Assembly: GCA_030754655.1 (NCBI GenBank)
Contig: JASLZX010000013.1
Span: forward strand, 1-33,366
Reading direction: 5' to 3'
Length of the DNA stretch: 33,366 bases
Origin: UBA8886 sp002731655
GTDB taxonomy: Archaea; Thermoplasmatota; Poseidoniia; MGIII; CG-Epi1
Below the pieces are notes generated by a model. It worked only from the letters and a program-made list of their open reading frames with translations. It had not been told where the DNA came from and made no database searches. Below are positions 7,838 through 15,814 of the stretch, piece after piece. Each line of letters begins with the position of its first letter. Within the stretch, counting starts at the first letter, position 1. The translations under genes and the position numbers were made by a program.

Positions 7838-7988
7838 TATTGAGTCACTAATCAACGACTATTAAAAACCTATAAGTTTCGAAAGTTAATATATTCCAGT
7901 GATTTTTGTCGTTCGTAAGCCTCGATGAATAATTTGCCCCCTCATAGCAGTTGCAAACACTTATCACCGGCTAGCCTACGCGCCGTCC
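7838..7988. promoter_or_regulatory. AT-rich divergent intergenic region between the winged-helix regulator and the S8 protease
   Basis: This AT-rich stretch holds a minus-strand TATA-like TTATAGG for the regulator (about 7865-7871), an 8-bp palindrome TTTCGAAA (within 7878-7886), and a plus-strand TTATCA (7961-7966) placed 25 nt before the GTG start of the protease. The palindrome could be an autoregulatory site for the adjacent regulator, but it is short. Confidence 0.4.
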
Positions 7989-10900
7989 GTGAGACGGTTC
8001 GCTGCGCTGTTACTAGTCGCCCTGCTGGCACTGCCAGCGCTGGCAGGACTGCTGCCAGCTGGGGCGACTCCCACATCACCGGTTGGGGTTGAGTTGCCAG
8101 CCGAAACGGCGCACTTGGTTGACCCGCGGCTGGCGCTGATGGCTGCCCAGCCGGGGCGCATTGGTGAATTGGGAGGAACGCCAGCCCCCGAAGGGCAGAT
8201 TTCGGTAATCATGCGTGTGGATGATTTACGTGGCGAGCACCGCACCTACGTTGTGTCCTTAGGTGGTGAAGTCGTCTCCTGGTTTCCCAGATTCGAGACA
8301 TTCGGGGCAATCGTGCCGCTCAATGTGCTACCATCACTGACATGGCTTTCTGGGCTGGTGTGGCTCGAGCCGGACGTCATGTTTTACCCGATGCTGGACA
8401 ACACGGTTGATTCAATTCGTGCGACTGATATATGGTCACAGTTCGGCTTTCGCGGTGAGAATGTGACGATTGCGATTCTCGACACAGGTGTCGACTTCGC
8501 GCATGAGTCTCTCGACGACCTTGACGATATCAGCTCGACCGACGACCCGAAGATAGCGGTCGACTCGGAAGGCAAGCTAGCATTCTACAACGCCAACACC
8601 GACAAGGAATACCCGGAGGAGCAGCCACACGACTCAGGCAGCCACGGCACCCACTGTGCCGGTATCGCTGCCGGTACCGGCGGGTCTTCGGGAACCTACG
8701 CTGGTGTGGCCCCGCAGGCGCGGCTCGCCGGAGTCATTGCGCTCGACGGCGGCGGGGGCGACACCAACGACCTGCTGCGCTCGGTCAACTGGACGATTGC
8801 CAACCGCGACCGCTTCAACATCCGCGTCATGTCGCTCTCGCTGGGCGGGCCGGTCGTGATACCGGGCGCGACCAACGACGGCCAGTCATCCATTTCGCGC
8901 GCGCTCGACAATGCGGTTGAGAACGGCATCGTGACGACGGTTGCCATCGGCAATGGCAACCTGGGCATCGCGGCGCACCCCAGCTCGGTGACCTACCCTG
9001 GCGACAGCGAACGCGCGATTACCGTCGGCTCGGTCAACGACGACCACAATCGCGAAATCTACTCGTCGCGCGGCCCGACCGGCGACGGCCGTCTCAAGCC
9101 CGACGTAATGGCGCCCGGCGGCGGAGTCATGTCCGCCCAGAAGGGGAGCGGCGACGGCTACGTTTCCTATTCCGGGACGAGCATGGCGGCGCCGCACGTC
9201 GCCGGCCTGGCGGCGCTGATGGTGCAGGCCAACCCGCAGATGCAGCCCGACGCCGCCAGCAGTCCCTACAAGCAAATCATGCGCGAGACCAGTGACCATC
9301 GCGTCCCGTTCGACTTGGATTGCGGCGAATTCTATTCTCCCAACAACTGCTACGGCTGGGGTACCGTCGACGCGCTCGGTGCGGTGCGGCGGGCGCTCGA
9401 CCTGCGCTCAGGCTCGCTCGCGGGACCTCCCGAAATCCCCGTTCTGGAAAACGGTTCCTTCACGCTCGCGATGGATTACACCCGCACCGAGCATACGACT
9501 CGCGGTGAGGATGGCGGCACCATCCAGAACTATCCGCAAGGCGAGCAGCCCGATTCGGTGCATATCGAGGCGCGTTGGTCGACGTTGTGGCCGGCACCCA
9601 GCAATTTCGAACTGGACGCCGACGCCGCCGACGGGCTGACTGCTGAGGCGGCCTTCGCCTCTGGCGTCGATGGCGGCGAGCGATTCGTGCGCGCATGGTT
9701 CAACTACACCGGCGAGCCGGCAGCGGGCGCGGTGCTCATTTCGCACCCGACGCTGCGCTTCGACCTCGGGGCGCCGGCCGCTGTCACCGAGACGCAGCTA
9801 CGCGCCAGCTACGCGCTCAACAACAATTCCGGCATCTCGCGGGTAATGGAGGTCAGCAGCTACAGCGACCCGCCCGACCTGCGCATTGAGGAGCTGCGGC
9901 TGCAGCCCGAGGTGCCGCTGCCCGAAGAGGAGGTGCAGCTGATCGCGCGCATCGTCAACGAAGGTCTCGGCCGAGCGCGCAGCTTCAGCGTCGAGTTCAG
10001 CCTCGACGGCGAACCGCTCGGCACCCGCGAAGGGTCGCTCGACCCTGAACAGGCGCTGAACCTCGCGCTGCCGTGGACAGCAGTGCTCGGCGAGCACGAA
10101 TTCTCCGCGACGCTGGTCGATATCTCGCCCAGCGACGCCGACGATTCTGACAACAGCGCCACGCTCTCTGCGACAGTCACCGATATAATCGACACGCAGC
10201 CGCCACTGGCGTTTATTAGCGCGCCACACGAAAACGAAATACTCTCTGGGACCGTTACGGTCACCGGTACTGCCGAAGATAACTACGCGGTGCGGCGGGT
10301 CGAGGTGCGCATCGAGCCAGCGGAGTGGGAGACCGCTTCCGGGACCACCGACTGGAGCTGGGAATGGAACACGACGGGCGACTTGAACGGCCGCTACCGG
10401 ATTGAGGCGAGGGCGTGGGACGGCTTTAATTACTCGTCGTCGGTAACGGTCGAGGTCGAAATCACCAACGATGACGCCAACCGGAGGCCCACCGCACGGC
10501 TCTCGGCGGAACCGCTCGAGCTCGAATTCGGCGAGCCCGTAGTCTTCAGTGGAAACGGTTCCAGCGACGACTCGCAGGTCGTCGGCTACGCCTTCGATTT
10601 TGGCGATGGCGACGCCAACGGCTGGGCTTCGCAGTCGTGGGCACGCTACACCTACCTCTCGCCGGGCATCTACACTGCCACGCTTGAGGTGCAGGACGAC
10701 GAGGGCGCGCACTCGTCGGCACCCGCCAGCGTCACCATTACAGTTCTCGACGTGCAGCCCAACCGGCCGCCGCTGGCGCTGATTGCGCTGCCGCAGCCGG
10801 GCGCGCAGCTGGCGGCCGGGACGGTAACACTCTCGGCCGCCGGCAGCAGCGACCCGGACGGCGATCCTCTGCTCTTTGTCTGGAGCAGCGACCGCGACGG

Positions 10901-11147
10901 CCACCTTGTGTCGACCACCTCGTTCGAGGAGACCGTGCCGCTCTCCGCTGGCGCGCACCTGCTGACGCTGGTGGTGCGCGACGGCGAGGGCGGTGAAGCT
11001 TCCGCAACGGTTCAGGTCGAGGTCCGCGCTATCGAACGTGAGGATTCGTCATTCCTGCCCGGGCCGGGTGCCTGGGTGACGGCGGTCGCCCTCGCCAGCG
11101 TCAGTCTTCTTCTGGCTGCCAGACGTGACCGGTCTCGTCGAGATTGA
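7989..11147 (+). CDS. Secreted subtilisin-like serine protease (S8) with CARDB-, Ig- and PKD-type domains and C-terminal membrane anchor
   Basis: The 1052-residue protein starts at GTG with signal peptide MRRFAALLLVALLALPALA. The catalytic triad is Asp165 (AILDTGVDF), His219 (GSHGTHCAG) and Ser398 (SGTSMAAPHVAG), with Asn322 (AIGNGN) as the oxyanion residue. Residues about 40-145 look like an inhibitor_I9-type propeptide. After the catalytic domain (to about 470) come a long beta-rich region, a CARDB-like domain (about 629-735), an Ig-like domain (about 738-825), a PKD domain with FDFGDGD (about 830-920) and a second PKD-like domain with SSDPDGDPLLFVW. The C-terminus, PGPGAWVTAVALASVSLLLAARR, is a hydrophobic helix plus Arg tail like archaeal PGF-CTERM anchors, but with PGP. 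It probably digests extracellular protein at the cell surface. Confidence 0.92.
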   Translation: MRRFAALLLVALLALPALAGLLPAGATPTSPVGVELPAETAHLVDPRLALMAAQPGRIGELGGTPAPEGQISVIMRVDDLRGEHRTYVVSLGGEVVSWFPRFETFGAIVPLNVLPSLTWLSGLVWLEPDVMFYPMLDNTVDSIRATDIWSQFGFRGENVTIAILDTGVDFAHESLDDLDDISSTDDPKIAVDSEGKLAFYNANTDKEYPEEQPHDSGSHGTHCAGIAAGTGGSSGTYAGVAPQARLAGVIALDGGGGDTNDLLRSVNWTIANRDRFNIRVMSLSLGGPVVIPGATNDGQSSISRALDNAVENGIVTTVAIGNGNLGIAAHPSSVTYPGDSERAITVGSVNDDHNREIYSSRGPTGDGRLKPDVMAPGGGVMSAQKGSGDGYVSYSGTSMAAPHVAGLAALMVQANPQMQPDAASSPYKQIMRETSDHRVPFDLDCGEFYSPNNCYGWGTVDALGAVRRALDLRSGSLAGPPEIPVLENGSFTLAMDYTRTEHTTRGEDGGTIQNYPQGEQPDSVHIEARWSTLWPAPSNFELDADAADGLTAEAAFASGVDGGERFVRAWFNYTGEPAAGAVLISHPTLRFDLGAPAAVTETQLRASYALNNNSGISRVMEVSSYSDPPDLRIEELRLQPEVPLPEEEVQLIARIVNEGLGRARSFSVEFSLDGEPLGTREGSLDPEQALNLALPWTAVLGEHEFSATLVDISPSDADDSDNSATLSATVTDIIDTQPPLAFISAPHENEILSGTVTVTGTAEDNYAVRRVEVRIEPAEWETASGTTDWSWEWNTTGDLNGRYRIEARAWDGFNYSSSVTVEVEITNDDANRRPTARLSAEPLELEFGEPVVFSGNGSSDDSQVVGYAFDFGDGDANGWASQSWARYTYLSPGIYTATLEVQDDEGAHSSAPASVTITVLDVQPNRPPLALIALPQPGAQLAAGTVTLSAAGSSDPDGDPLLFVWSSDRDGHLVSTTSFEETVPLSAGAHLLTLVVRDGEGGEASATVQVEVRAIEREDSSFLPGPGAWVTAVALASVSLLLAARRDRSRRD

Positions 11148-11406
11148 AAACCTCGCGCAATAGCTCGTCGTCGAATTTCTTGCCGATTGAGGTTTCGGCC
11201 CGGACATATTCTTCCAGCTCGCCCAGGTCAATATCACCGTCGGGGCCGAAGATTACAGGTGATTTCGCAAAGCGAAAGCGCACTTCCTGCGCGCCGCGGT
11301 CGAAGCTGAATTCCTCGAGGTAACCGGCTTCGCGCATCAACTCGCCTAGGTCAACCAGCTGCTTGCCGCGCGCGGTGGAATCGACCCGGAAGGCGATAGT
11401 GGTCAT
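11101..11406 (-). CDS. Small acidic protein of unknown function
   Basis: I do not recognise this 101-residue protein. It is acidic and soluble, without a signal peptide or membrane helix, and mixes beta-like segments (IAFRVDST, EVRFRFAKSPVIF) with a helical middle (GELEEYVRAETSIGKKFDDELLREVF). Its ATG at 11406 has a TTTTTAGC element about 25 nt upstream, so it probably has its own promoter, though it lies 46 nt downstream of the QueD-like gene on the same strand. The last 47 bases overlap the 3' end of the convergent protease gene, including the Arg-rich tail codons. Coding status is supported by the promoter, clean start and GC-phase consistency by eye, not by homology. Confidence 0.6.
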   Translation of the reverse strand: MTTIAFRVDSTARGKQLVDLGELMREAGYLEEFSFDRGAQEVRFRFAKSPVIFGPDGDIDLGELEEYVRAETSIGKKFDDELLREVFNLDETGHVWQPEED

Positions 11407-11452
11407 GCGGGTGCAGCAGCGGCCGGCTAAAAACTGTGCCTCCGGGCCCGCG

Positions 11453-11815
11453 TCAGCCGGCGAACGCGACGCGCGAGGTCTCGTTCTCCCACAGCACCAG
11501 CTTGCGCAGCTGCGGTAGGCTCGGCGCCAGCCGTTCCCAGACCCATGCGACCAGCACTTCACTGGTCGGGTTCTCCAGCCCCGGAAGGTCGTTGAGGTAA
11601 TTGTGGTCCAGCTCTGCCTTCAGCGGCGCGAACGCTTCTTCAAGCGTGTTGAAATCGACCACCATCCCGGTAGCGAGGTCTATCTTTCCCTCAACGTGGA
11701 TTTCGAGCCGGAAGGCGAGGCCGTAGACCCGCCCGCAGGGATGGCCTGCGGGGACGCGGGTCAGCTTACGCGCCGACTCGAAACGGATGATATGGGCCAG
11801 TTTGTGGACGCCCAC
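11453..11815 (-). CDS. QueD/6-pyruvoyl-tetrahydropterin synthase homologue lacking the zinc-binding histidines
   Basis: This 120-residue protein aligns almost residue for residue with bacterial QueD: FESARKL at 12-18, GHPCGRVYG at 24-32, GMVVDF at 50-55, LDHNYLNDLPGLENPTSEVL at 69-88, and a C-terminal ENET. In QueD the zinc ligands are His16, His31 and His33. Here they are Arg16, Tyr31 and Leu33 (codons CGT, TAC and CTC). Cys27, Asp70, His71 and a C-terminal Glu, which are the catalytic residues, remain. True QueD makes 6-carboxytetrahydropterin from dihydroneopterin triphosphate for queuosine or archaeosine synthesis; without zinc this reaction is doubtful, so another pterin or binding role is possible. 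GTG 11815 directly follows the stop of the RNase Z-like gene. Confidence 0.85.
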   Translation of the reverse strand: MGVHKLAHIIRFESARKLTRVPAGHPCGRVYGLAFRLEIHVEGKIDLATGMVVDFNTLEEAFAPLKAELDHNYLNDLPGLENPTSEVLVAWVWERLAPSLPQLRKLVLWENETSRVAFAG

Positions 11816-12556
11816 TCAGCAGGTGAAGACGTCGCCAGATTCGGGGATGATCCACTTGCGCTGGCGGTATTTCTTGAGGATATTCTTCTTCTGCTTGCGC
11901 AGGTCGCGCTGCAGGTGGACCAGTGCCATCTGTTTTGGTCGTGCCAGGTCATGCAGCCGTTCCAACTGCACCAGACTGCAGTGGGTCTTGGTCTGCCCAT
12001 CCTCGAGATATGCTTCGTGCACTAGCAGGTCGGCTCCCGTGTAGAGTTTGGCAGCGGTGGGGGTGAACATCCCATCGCCCGAGTAGCAGAACACTTTCTG
12101 TGGCTTGCCCGCTTCGAGGCGTAGCCCGAGGTTCTGGACGCTGTGCCGCGTGTTCACGACACGCAGGTTCCAGTCGTCCCAGCGGTGTGACCGCTGCAGT
12201 TCGCGGAAGCGCAACGTGAAGGGGATGTGCTTTACCATCCCGGGGTACGCCATCTCCATCAGCCGCTCGAGGTGGAGCCGGCTCCCGACCGGGCCAAAGA
12301 GGTAGAAGGGACGCGTGCGGCCGTCCTCCCACATGCGCATTAGTAGTGATGGCAGTCCGAAGACGTGGTCAGCGTGGAAATGCGATATGAAGACACCGTC
12401 GAGGAAATCTGGCCGGACCGAAATTTTCCACACTTCGGACGGCGTGTTAGCGCCGCACTCGACCAGCATACGCCGTCCGGCTGCTTCTAACAGAATGCAG
12501 ACGTTGGTCTGCGTCTCGTCGAACGCCTCGCCGACGCCCAGGAAACTGACTTTCAT
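11816..12556 (-). CDS. Metallo-beta-lactamase-fold hydrolase, RNase Z-like
   Basis: The 246-residue protein opens with MKVSFLGVGEAF and contains the metal motif HFHADH (59-64), then His138 (TRHS), Asp161 (YSGDG), His180 (VHEAYLED) and a late His214 (ALVHLQRD). Together these give the di-zinc site of the RNase Z/ElaC branch. Length is short for bacterial RNase Z (about 300), and the exosite insertion used for tRNA binding is not obvious, so it could be tRNA 3' endonuclease or a related phosphodiesterase. A GGAG lies 7-8 nt before the ATG. It precedes the QueD-like gene with no gap (stop and start adjacent), so the two are probably co-expressed. Confidence 0.8.
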   Translation of the reverse strand: MKVSFLGVGEAFDETQTNVCILLEAAGRRMLVECGANTPSEVWKISVRPDFLDGVFISHFHADHVFGLPSLLMRMWEDGRTRPFYLFGPVGSRLHLERLMEMAYPGMVKHIPFTLRFRELQRSHRWDDWNLRVVNTRHSVQNLGLRLEAGKPQKVFCYSGDGMFTPTAAKLYTGADLLVHEAYLEDGQTKTHCSLVQLERLHDLARPKQMALVHLQRDLRKQKKNILKKYRQRKWIIPESGDVFTC

Positions 12557-12672
12557 GCTCTCGCTCCGTTGGATTCATTTTTCATGGTTTGTTGCACCTC
12601 ATGCTGCTGGACGCCCGTTCCCGGCACTAAATACCGTGACCCGAACAACGAGCTTTTCGCCGCATACTTACG

Positions 12673-12687
12673 AATTATTTAATAATT
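12673..12687. terminator. AT-only inverted repeat downstream of the KH-protein gene
   Basis: AATTATT (12673-12679), a single T, then AATAATT (12681-12687) form a 7-bp perfect inverted repeat, 15 nt beyond the KH gene stop. The surrounding 145-base gap before the RNase Z-like gene is otherwise featureless. It could end the aIF1A-RIO1-KH transcript or act as an upstream AT-rich promoter element. Confidence 0.3.
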
Positions 12688-12702
12688 GCGCAGGAAATCG
12701 CC

Positions 12703-13221
12703 TCAGCGCGAGCGGCGGTGCCCCTCGAGGTAGTGGTAGACCGATCCGTGTTCTGCTCCACCGAGCAGCATCCCCAGCGCGACCTTGGCCGCGTCGACCG
12801 CCTCGAGCGAGCCAATCAGCGCCACCGTATGGCCCTGCACTGCCACGCGGGCGTTGCTCTGCTCTTCGATGATACGCCGTGTCTTGCCGTTGCGACCGAT
12901 GACCCTGCCGCGCATCCGCTCCAGCCGCTTGCGTGAGTGGCCGGTGTGGTCGCGGATATCAATCACCTCGAGGTACGTTTCGGGGTCGAGCAGCTCGCGC
13001 GCCGTCTCCGGGGAAAAACCGCGGCCGATGGCGCGCACGACCGCCAGCAGCTGCAGCGCCAGCAGTGCGTCGCCCTGCTCGGGATGGACGACGCGCACAA
13101 TCCCGGTCCGCGAATCAATCTCGAGGGTGCAGCCGGTCGCCACTTCGAACTCCTTGCGGGTTTCCCCGTCGTGGCCGATGAGCACCCCGATGCGACGTTG
13201 CGGAATCCTCACGTACTCCAT
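12703..13221 (-). CDS. Archaeal Pno1/Dim2-type KH-domain RNA-binding protein
   Basis: The 172-residue protein has two KH modules. The first starts VRIPQRRIGVLIGHDGETRK (loop GHDG). The second, RMRGRVIGRNGKTRRIIEE (loop GRNG), is followed by VAVQGHTVALIGSLEAVDAA. This is the archaeal counterpart of eukaryotic Pno1/Dim2, which acts in 3' end maturation of small-subunit rRNA together with Rio1 and Nob1. Its start overlaps the RIO1 gene by 13 nt, and it forms the familiar archaeal aIF1A-RIO1-KH group. The product ends in a basic tail. Confidence 0.88.
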   Translation of the reverse strand: MEYVRIPQRRIGVLIGHDGETRKEFEVATGCTLEIDSRTGIVRVVHPEQGDALLALQLLAVVRAIGRGFSPETARELLDPETYLEVIDIRDHTGHSRKRLERMRGRVIGRNGKTRRIIEEQSNARVAVQGHTVALIGSLEAVDAAKVALGMLLGGAEHGSVYHYLEGHRRSR

Positions 13222-13958
13222 TGCTCGACCTCCTCGCGTGTGAGCCCCGGCAGCCGCTTGCGGAACCAGCGGTGGATGTTGCCAAGGTCGCGCTCGTGCA
13301 GCTCCGCGAAGCGCGGATGCTGGCGCGGAACCGCCTGCCCCACGTCGATAATGCAGGGTTGCTCACGCACGTTCAGTACGTTGTATTCCGACAGGTCGCC
13401 ATGCGCTAGCCCCGCGCCGTGGTACGCCTTCACCGAGCCCATTAGCTGCCGCAGGAACAGGCGCGGCTCCTCCGGCGGCAGCTCGCGCAGTGTCGGGTAG
13501 GGGCGGTAGCGCCAGCCGCGATACTGCATCACCAGCAGGTTGCGGTGGACGTGGAACGGCCGCGGCACGCTGGCGCCGGCGGCGTGCATCAGGTGCAGGT
13601 TCTTGAACTCCTTCTGCGCCCAGGTGAAAATCCGGTCGCGGTGCGACTTGCCGCCGTGCGGGAAGCGCGGGTCGCCATCGAGGTAGGGTGCCAGCTTGCG
13701 GAAGGTGGCGGTGCTGAGCCGGTAAATCTTGACCGCGCGGTTGCGCCCGTCGCGCGTCTTGCCGCGGAAGACGTTGGCCTCCTTGCCGGTGGCGATGATG
13801 TTTTCGAGCGTGTACAGCACGCCGCGGCTGAAGAGCTGCTGGATGGCGCGTAACGTCGCTTCGTCAAACACTGCGTCGAGTGTCTTGCGCCCGTCGCGGT
13901 CGCTCGCGCGCACCAGCTGCCCCCGCTGCCGGTCCAGCGCCAGCAGGCTCGTCTCCAT
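13209..13958 (-). CDS. rio1: RIO1-type serine/threonine protein kinase
   Basis: The 249-residue protein carries the RIO1 pattern: nucleotide loop IIATGKEANVF (54-64) in place of a glycine-rich loop, catalytic lysine Lys77 (RAVKIYR), the AHGDLSEYNVL catalytic loop with Asp188, and the metal-binding IIDVGQAV with Asp205. RIO1 acts as an ATPase/kinase in late small-subunit ribosome maturation. Its ATG shares one base with the aIF1A stop, and its 3' end overlaps the KH gene by 13 nt, so all three are co-transcribed. Confidence 0.93.
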   Translation of the reverse strand: METSLLALDRQRGQLVRASDRDGRKTLDAVFDEATLRAIQQLFSRGVLYTLENIIATGKEANVFRGKTRDGRNRAVKIYRLSTATFRKLAPYLDGDPRFPHGGKSHRDRIFTWAQKEFKNLHLMHAAGASVPRPFHVHRNLLVMQYRGWRYRPYPTLRELPPEEPRLFLRQLMGSVKAYHGAGLAHGDLSEYNVLNVREQPCIIDVGQAVPRQHPRFAELHERDLGNIHRWFRKRLPGLTREEVEQWST

Positions 13959-14332
13959 CAGTAGATATCCAGGATTTCCGGTATCAGGTCCTGCCGCTTC
14001 AGGTTGGCGCTCTGCGTCGTCGTGTAACGGAACTTGACGTCAGCCTTCGAATCCTGGAACGACCACGGGACGATTATCAGCAGGTCGTTCTCTCGCACCC
14101 ACATCCGTCGCCGCAGCTTGCCGGGGATGCGCCCCATGCGCCGCTTGCCGTCCTCGCAGATGAGCTGCAGCCGGCTGCCGCCCTGGAAGGTCTCGGCGAC
14201 GGCGAACATCTCCCCCTTGGGGCGATACGGCAGCGGCAGCCGCAGCGTATGCTTCTGCCCCTCCTTGTCCTCGATAGTAACTTTTACGCTCTGCTTGAAT
14301 CCGCGCTTTTTGTCGTCGCTGGGGACTGCCAC
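13958..14332 (-). CDS. eif1A: Translation initiation factor aIF1A
   Basis: The core matches the OB-fold of IF1/aIF1A: GEMFAVAETFQGGSRLQLI, CEDGKRRMGRIPGKLRRRMW and VRENDLLIIVPWSF, followed by a DVKFRYTTTQ strand. The factor binds the small-subunit A site and aids start-codon selection. The frame is open much further upstream, overlapping the divergent gcvT gene, without a suitable ATG. GTG 14332 is chosen because TTATAA (14355-14360) lies about 25 nt upstream and the product is then 124 residues, near family length; GTG codons slightly upstream (about 14350) are alternatives. The N-terminus is Lys-rich, as usual. Confidence 0.88.
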   Translation of the reverse strand: MAVPSDDKKRGFKQSVKVTIEDKEGQKHTLRLPLPYRPKGEMFAVAETFQGGSRLQLICEDGKRRMGRIPGKLRRRMWVRENDLLIIVPWSFQDSKADVKFRYTTTQSANLKRQDLIPEILDIY

Positions 14333-14354
14333 GTCGTGCGGCACGTCCACTCGG

Positions 14355-14360
14355 TTATAA
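14355..14360 (-). promoter_or_regulatory. TATA box for the aIF1A-RIO1-KH operon
   Basis: On the minus strand TTATAA is centred about 25 nt ahead of GTG 14332, which fits a leaderless transcript and supports that start. Confidence 0.5.
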
Positions 14361-14411
14361 GCATTGAGTCGCGCCCCAACGGTTTTTCCCCGTCGGCGGG
14401 GTGCGGTCGTG

Positions 14412-15440
14412 ATGCTCCGCACCCCACTCCATGAAAGCCACAGCGCGCTCGGCGCGCGACTGGTCGATTTCGCCGGCTGGGAGATGCCCATTCAGTTCGA
14501 GGGCATCCTTGCCGAGCATCGCGCGGTGCGGTCGGCTGCGGGCGTTTTCGACGTATCTCACATGGGGCAGCTGTTCGTCAGCGGCCCGAAGGCGGCGGCG
14601 TTCCTGGCGTGGGTCACGACGTGGGACATCCGTAATCTCGAGCCGGCGCGCTGCCGCTACTGCCACATCCTCGACGACGAGGGACATATCATCGACGACA
14701 CGATAGTTTACTGCCTCGCCCCCGACGAGTTCCTGTTGGTGCCCAACGCCGCCACCACTGACCGCATTGCGGACTGGCTCGTATCGCAAATCAGCGATTT
14801 TGACGCGAGCCTGGAAGACTGCAGCGCCGAGCTGGCTTGCATCGCGCTGCAAGGCCCCGACGCGCCGCGGCTGCTCGAGATGCACCTTGCGCTGGCGGTC
14901 GAGCCGTTCAGCCTGGCGCGGCAGGGCGACCTCATAGTCAGTGGCACAGGATATACGGGCGAGCCCGGCTGTGAAATCATCCTGCCGGTCGACGAGGCAC
15001 TGCCGCTCTGGGAGGCGCTGCTGGCGCTTGGCGCCACGCCGTGCGGGCTTGGCGCGCGCGACACGTTGCGGCTCGAGCGCGGGATGCTGCTCTCGGGGAC
15101 CGACTTCGACGGGAGCCAGACGCCGCTCGAGGCAAACTGCGGCTGGGTCATCGGCTGGGGCCACCAGTTCATCGGCCGCAAGCCGCTGCTGGCGCAGCGC
15201 GGCAGCGGCTATGCGGTGCTGCGCGGCATCCAGCTCGCTGAACGCGGTGTCCCGCGCCCCGGCTGTGACGTCTTTCACGCCGGCGAACGCGTTGGCCAGC
15301 TCACGAGCGGGACGCTCTCCCCATCGTTGGGGACTGGCATCGGCCTCGCCTACCTCAACCTCGAGCCGGGGACTGCAGTGACGGTCGCCGTGCGCGGAAA
15401 ATACTTAAACGCGCGCGTAGTGCGGCCGCCGTTCCAGTGA
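14412..15440 (+). CDS. gcvT: Glycine cleavage system T protein (aminomethyltransferase)
   Basis: From ATG 14412 the product is 342 residues, close to family length. It shows GcvT landmarks: LRTPLHESHSALGARLVDFAG at the N-terminus (the first 20 are diagnostic), GVFDVSHMGQLFVSGP at 44-59, ALQGPDAPRLL, SGTGYTGEPGCEI, and GLGARDTLRLERGM near the middle. T protein transfers the aminomethyl carbon from H protein to tetrahydrofolate. An upstream in-frame start would add 16 basic residues not seen in the family. The gene overlaps gcvH by 4 nt (GTGA). No P protein (glycine dehydrogenase) gene is in the window. Confidence 0.94.
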   Translation: MLRTPLHESHSALGARLVDFAGWEMPIQFEGILAEHRAVRSAAGVFDVSHMGQLFVSGPKAAAFLAWVTTWDIRNLEPARCRYCHILDDEGHIIDDTIVYCLAPDEFLLVPNAATTDRIADWLVSQISDFDASLEDCSAELACIALQGPDAPRLLEMHLALAVEPFSLARQGDLIVSGTGYTGEPGCEIILPVDEALPLWEALLALGATPCGLGARDTLRLERGMLLSGTDFDGSQTPLEANCGWVIGWGHQFIGRKPLLAQRGSGYAVLRGIQLAERGVPRPGCDVFHAGERVGQLTSGTLSPSLGTGIGLAYLNLEPGTAVTVAVRGKYLNARVVRPPFQ

Positions 15441-15814
15441 GCGACGTACCTGAAGAACTGCAGTACGCCGAGTCGCATGAGTGGCTGCGCCAGCGCGACG
15501 ACGGCACTTGTGTCCTTGGCATCAGCGACCACGCACAGCAGGCACTCTCGGACGTGGTGTTCGTCGAGCTGCCGACGGTTGGCGACACTTTCGACGCGGG
15601 TGACCGGCTCGCCGTCGCCGAGTCGGTCAAGGCCGCCAGCGACATCTACGCGCCGGTGGCGGGCGAAATAACTGAGGTCAACCAGCAGCTGGAAGAGGCA
15701 CCTGAATTGCTGAACGAGTCGCCCTACGAGCTCGGCTGGATTGTTGCCTTCCGGCCTGCCGTGGAGCCGCAGGGTTTGTTTGACGCGGCGGCCTACCGCC
15801 AGGTCATAGAGTGA
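15437..15814 (+). CDS. gcvH: Glycine cleavage system H protein
   Basis: The 125-residue lipoyl carrier starts at GTG 15437 inside the gcvT stop. The N-terminus reads ELQYAESHEWLRQRDDGT, and the lipoylation site is Lys65 in AVAESVKAASDIYAPVAG. The C-terminus has the usual LNESPYELGWIVAF. It shuttles the methylamine group between P, T and L proteins. Its stop again overlaps the next gene's GTG by 4 nt. Confidence 0.95.
   Translation: MSDVPEELQYAESHEWLRQRDDGTCVLGISDHAQQALSDVVFVELPTVGDTFDAGDRLAVAESVKAASDIYAPVAGEITEVNQQLEEAPELLNESPYELGWIVAFRPAVEPQGLFDAAAYRQVIE

Noticed and set aside
9798..10958. 386-codon open frame antisense to the S8 protease
   Set aside because: Arg/Val/Gly-rich composition without motifs; it is the GC-driven shadow of a gene whose sense frame has clear domains.
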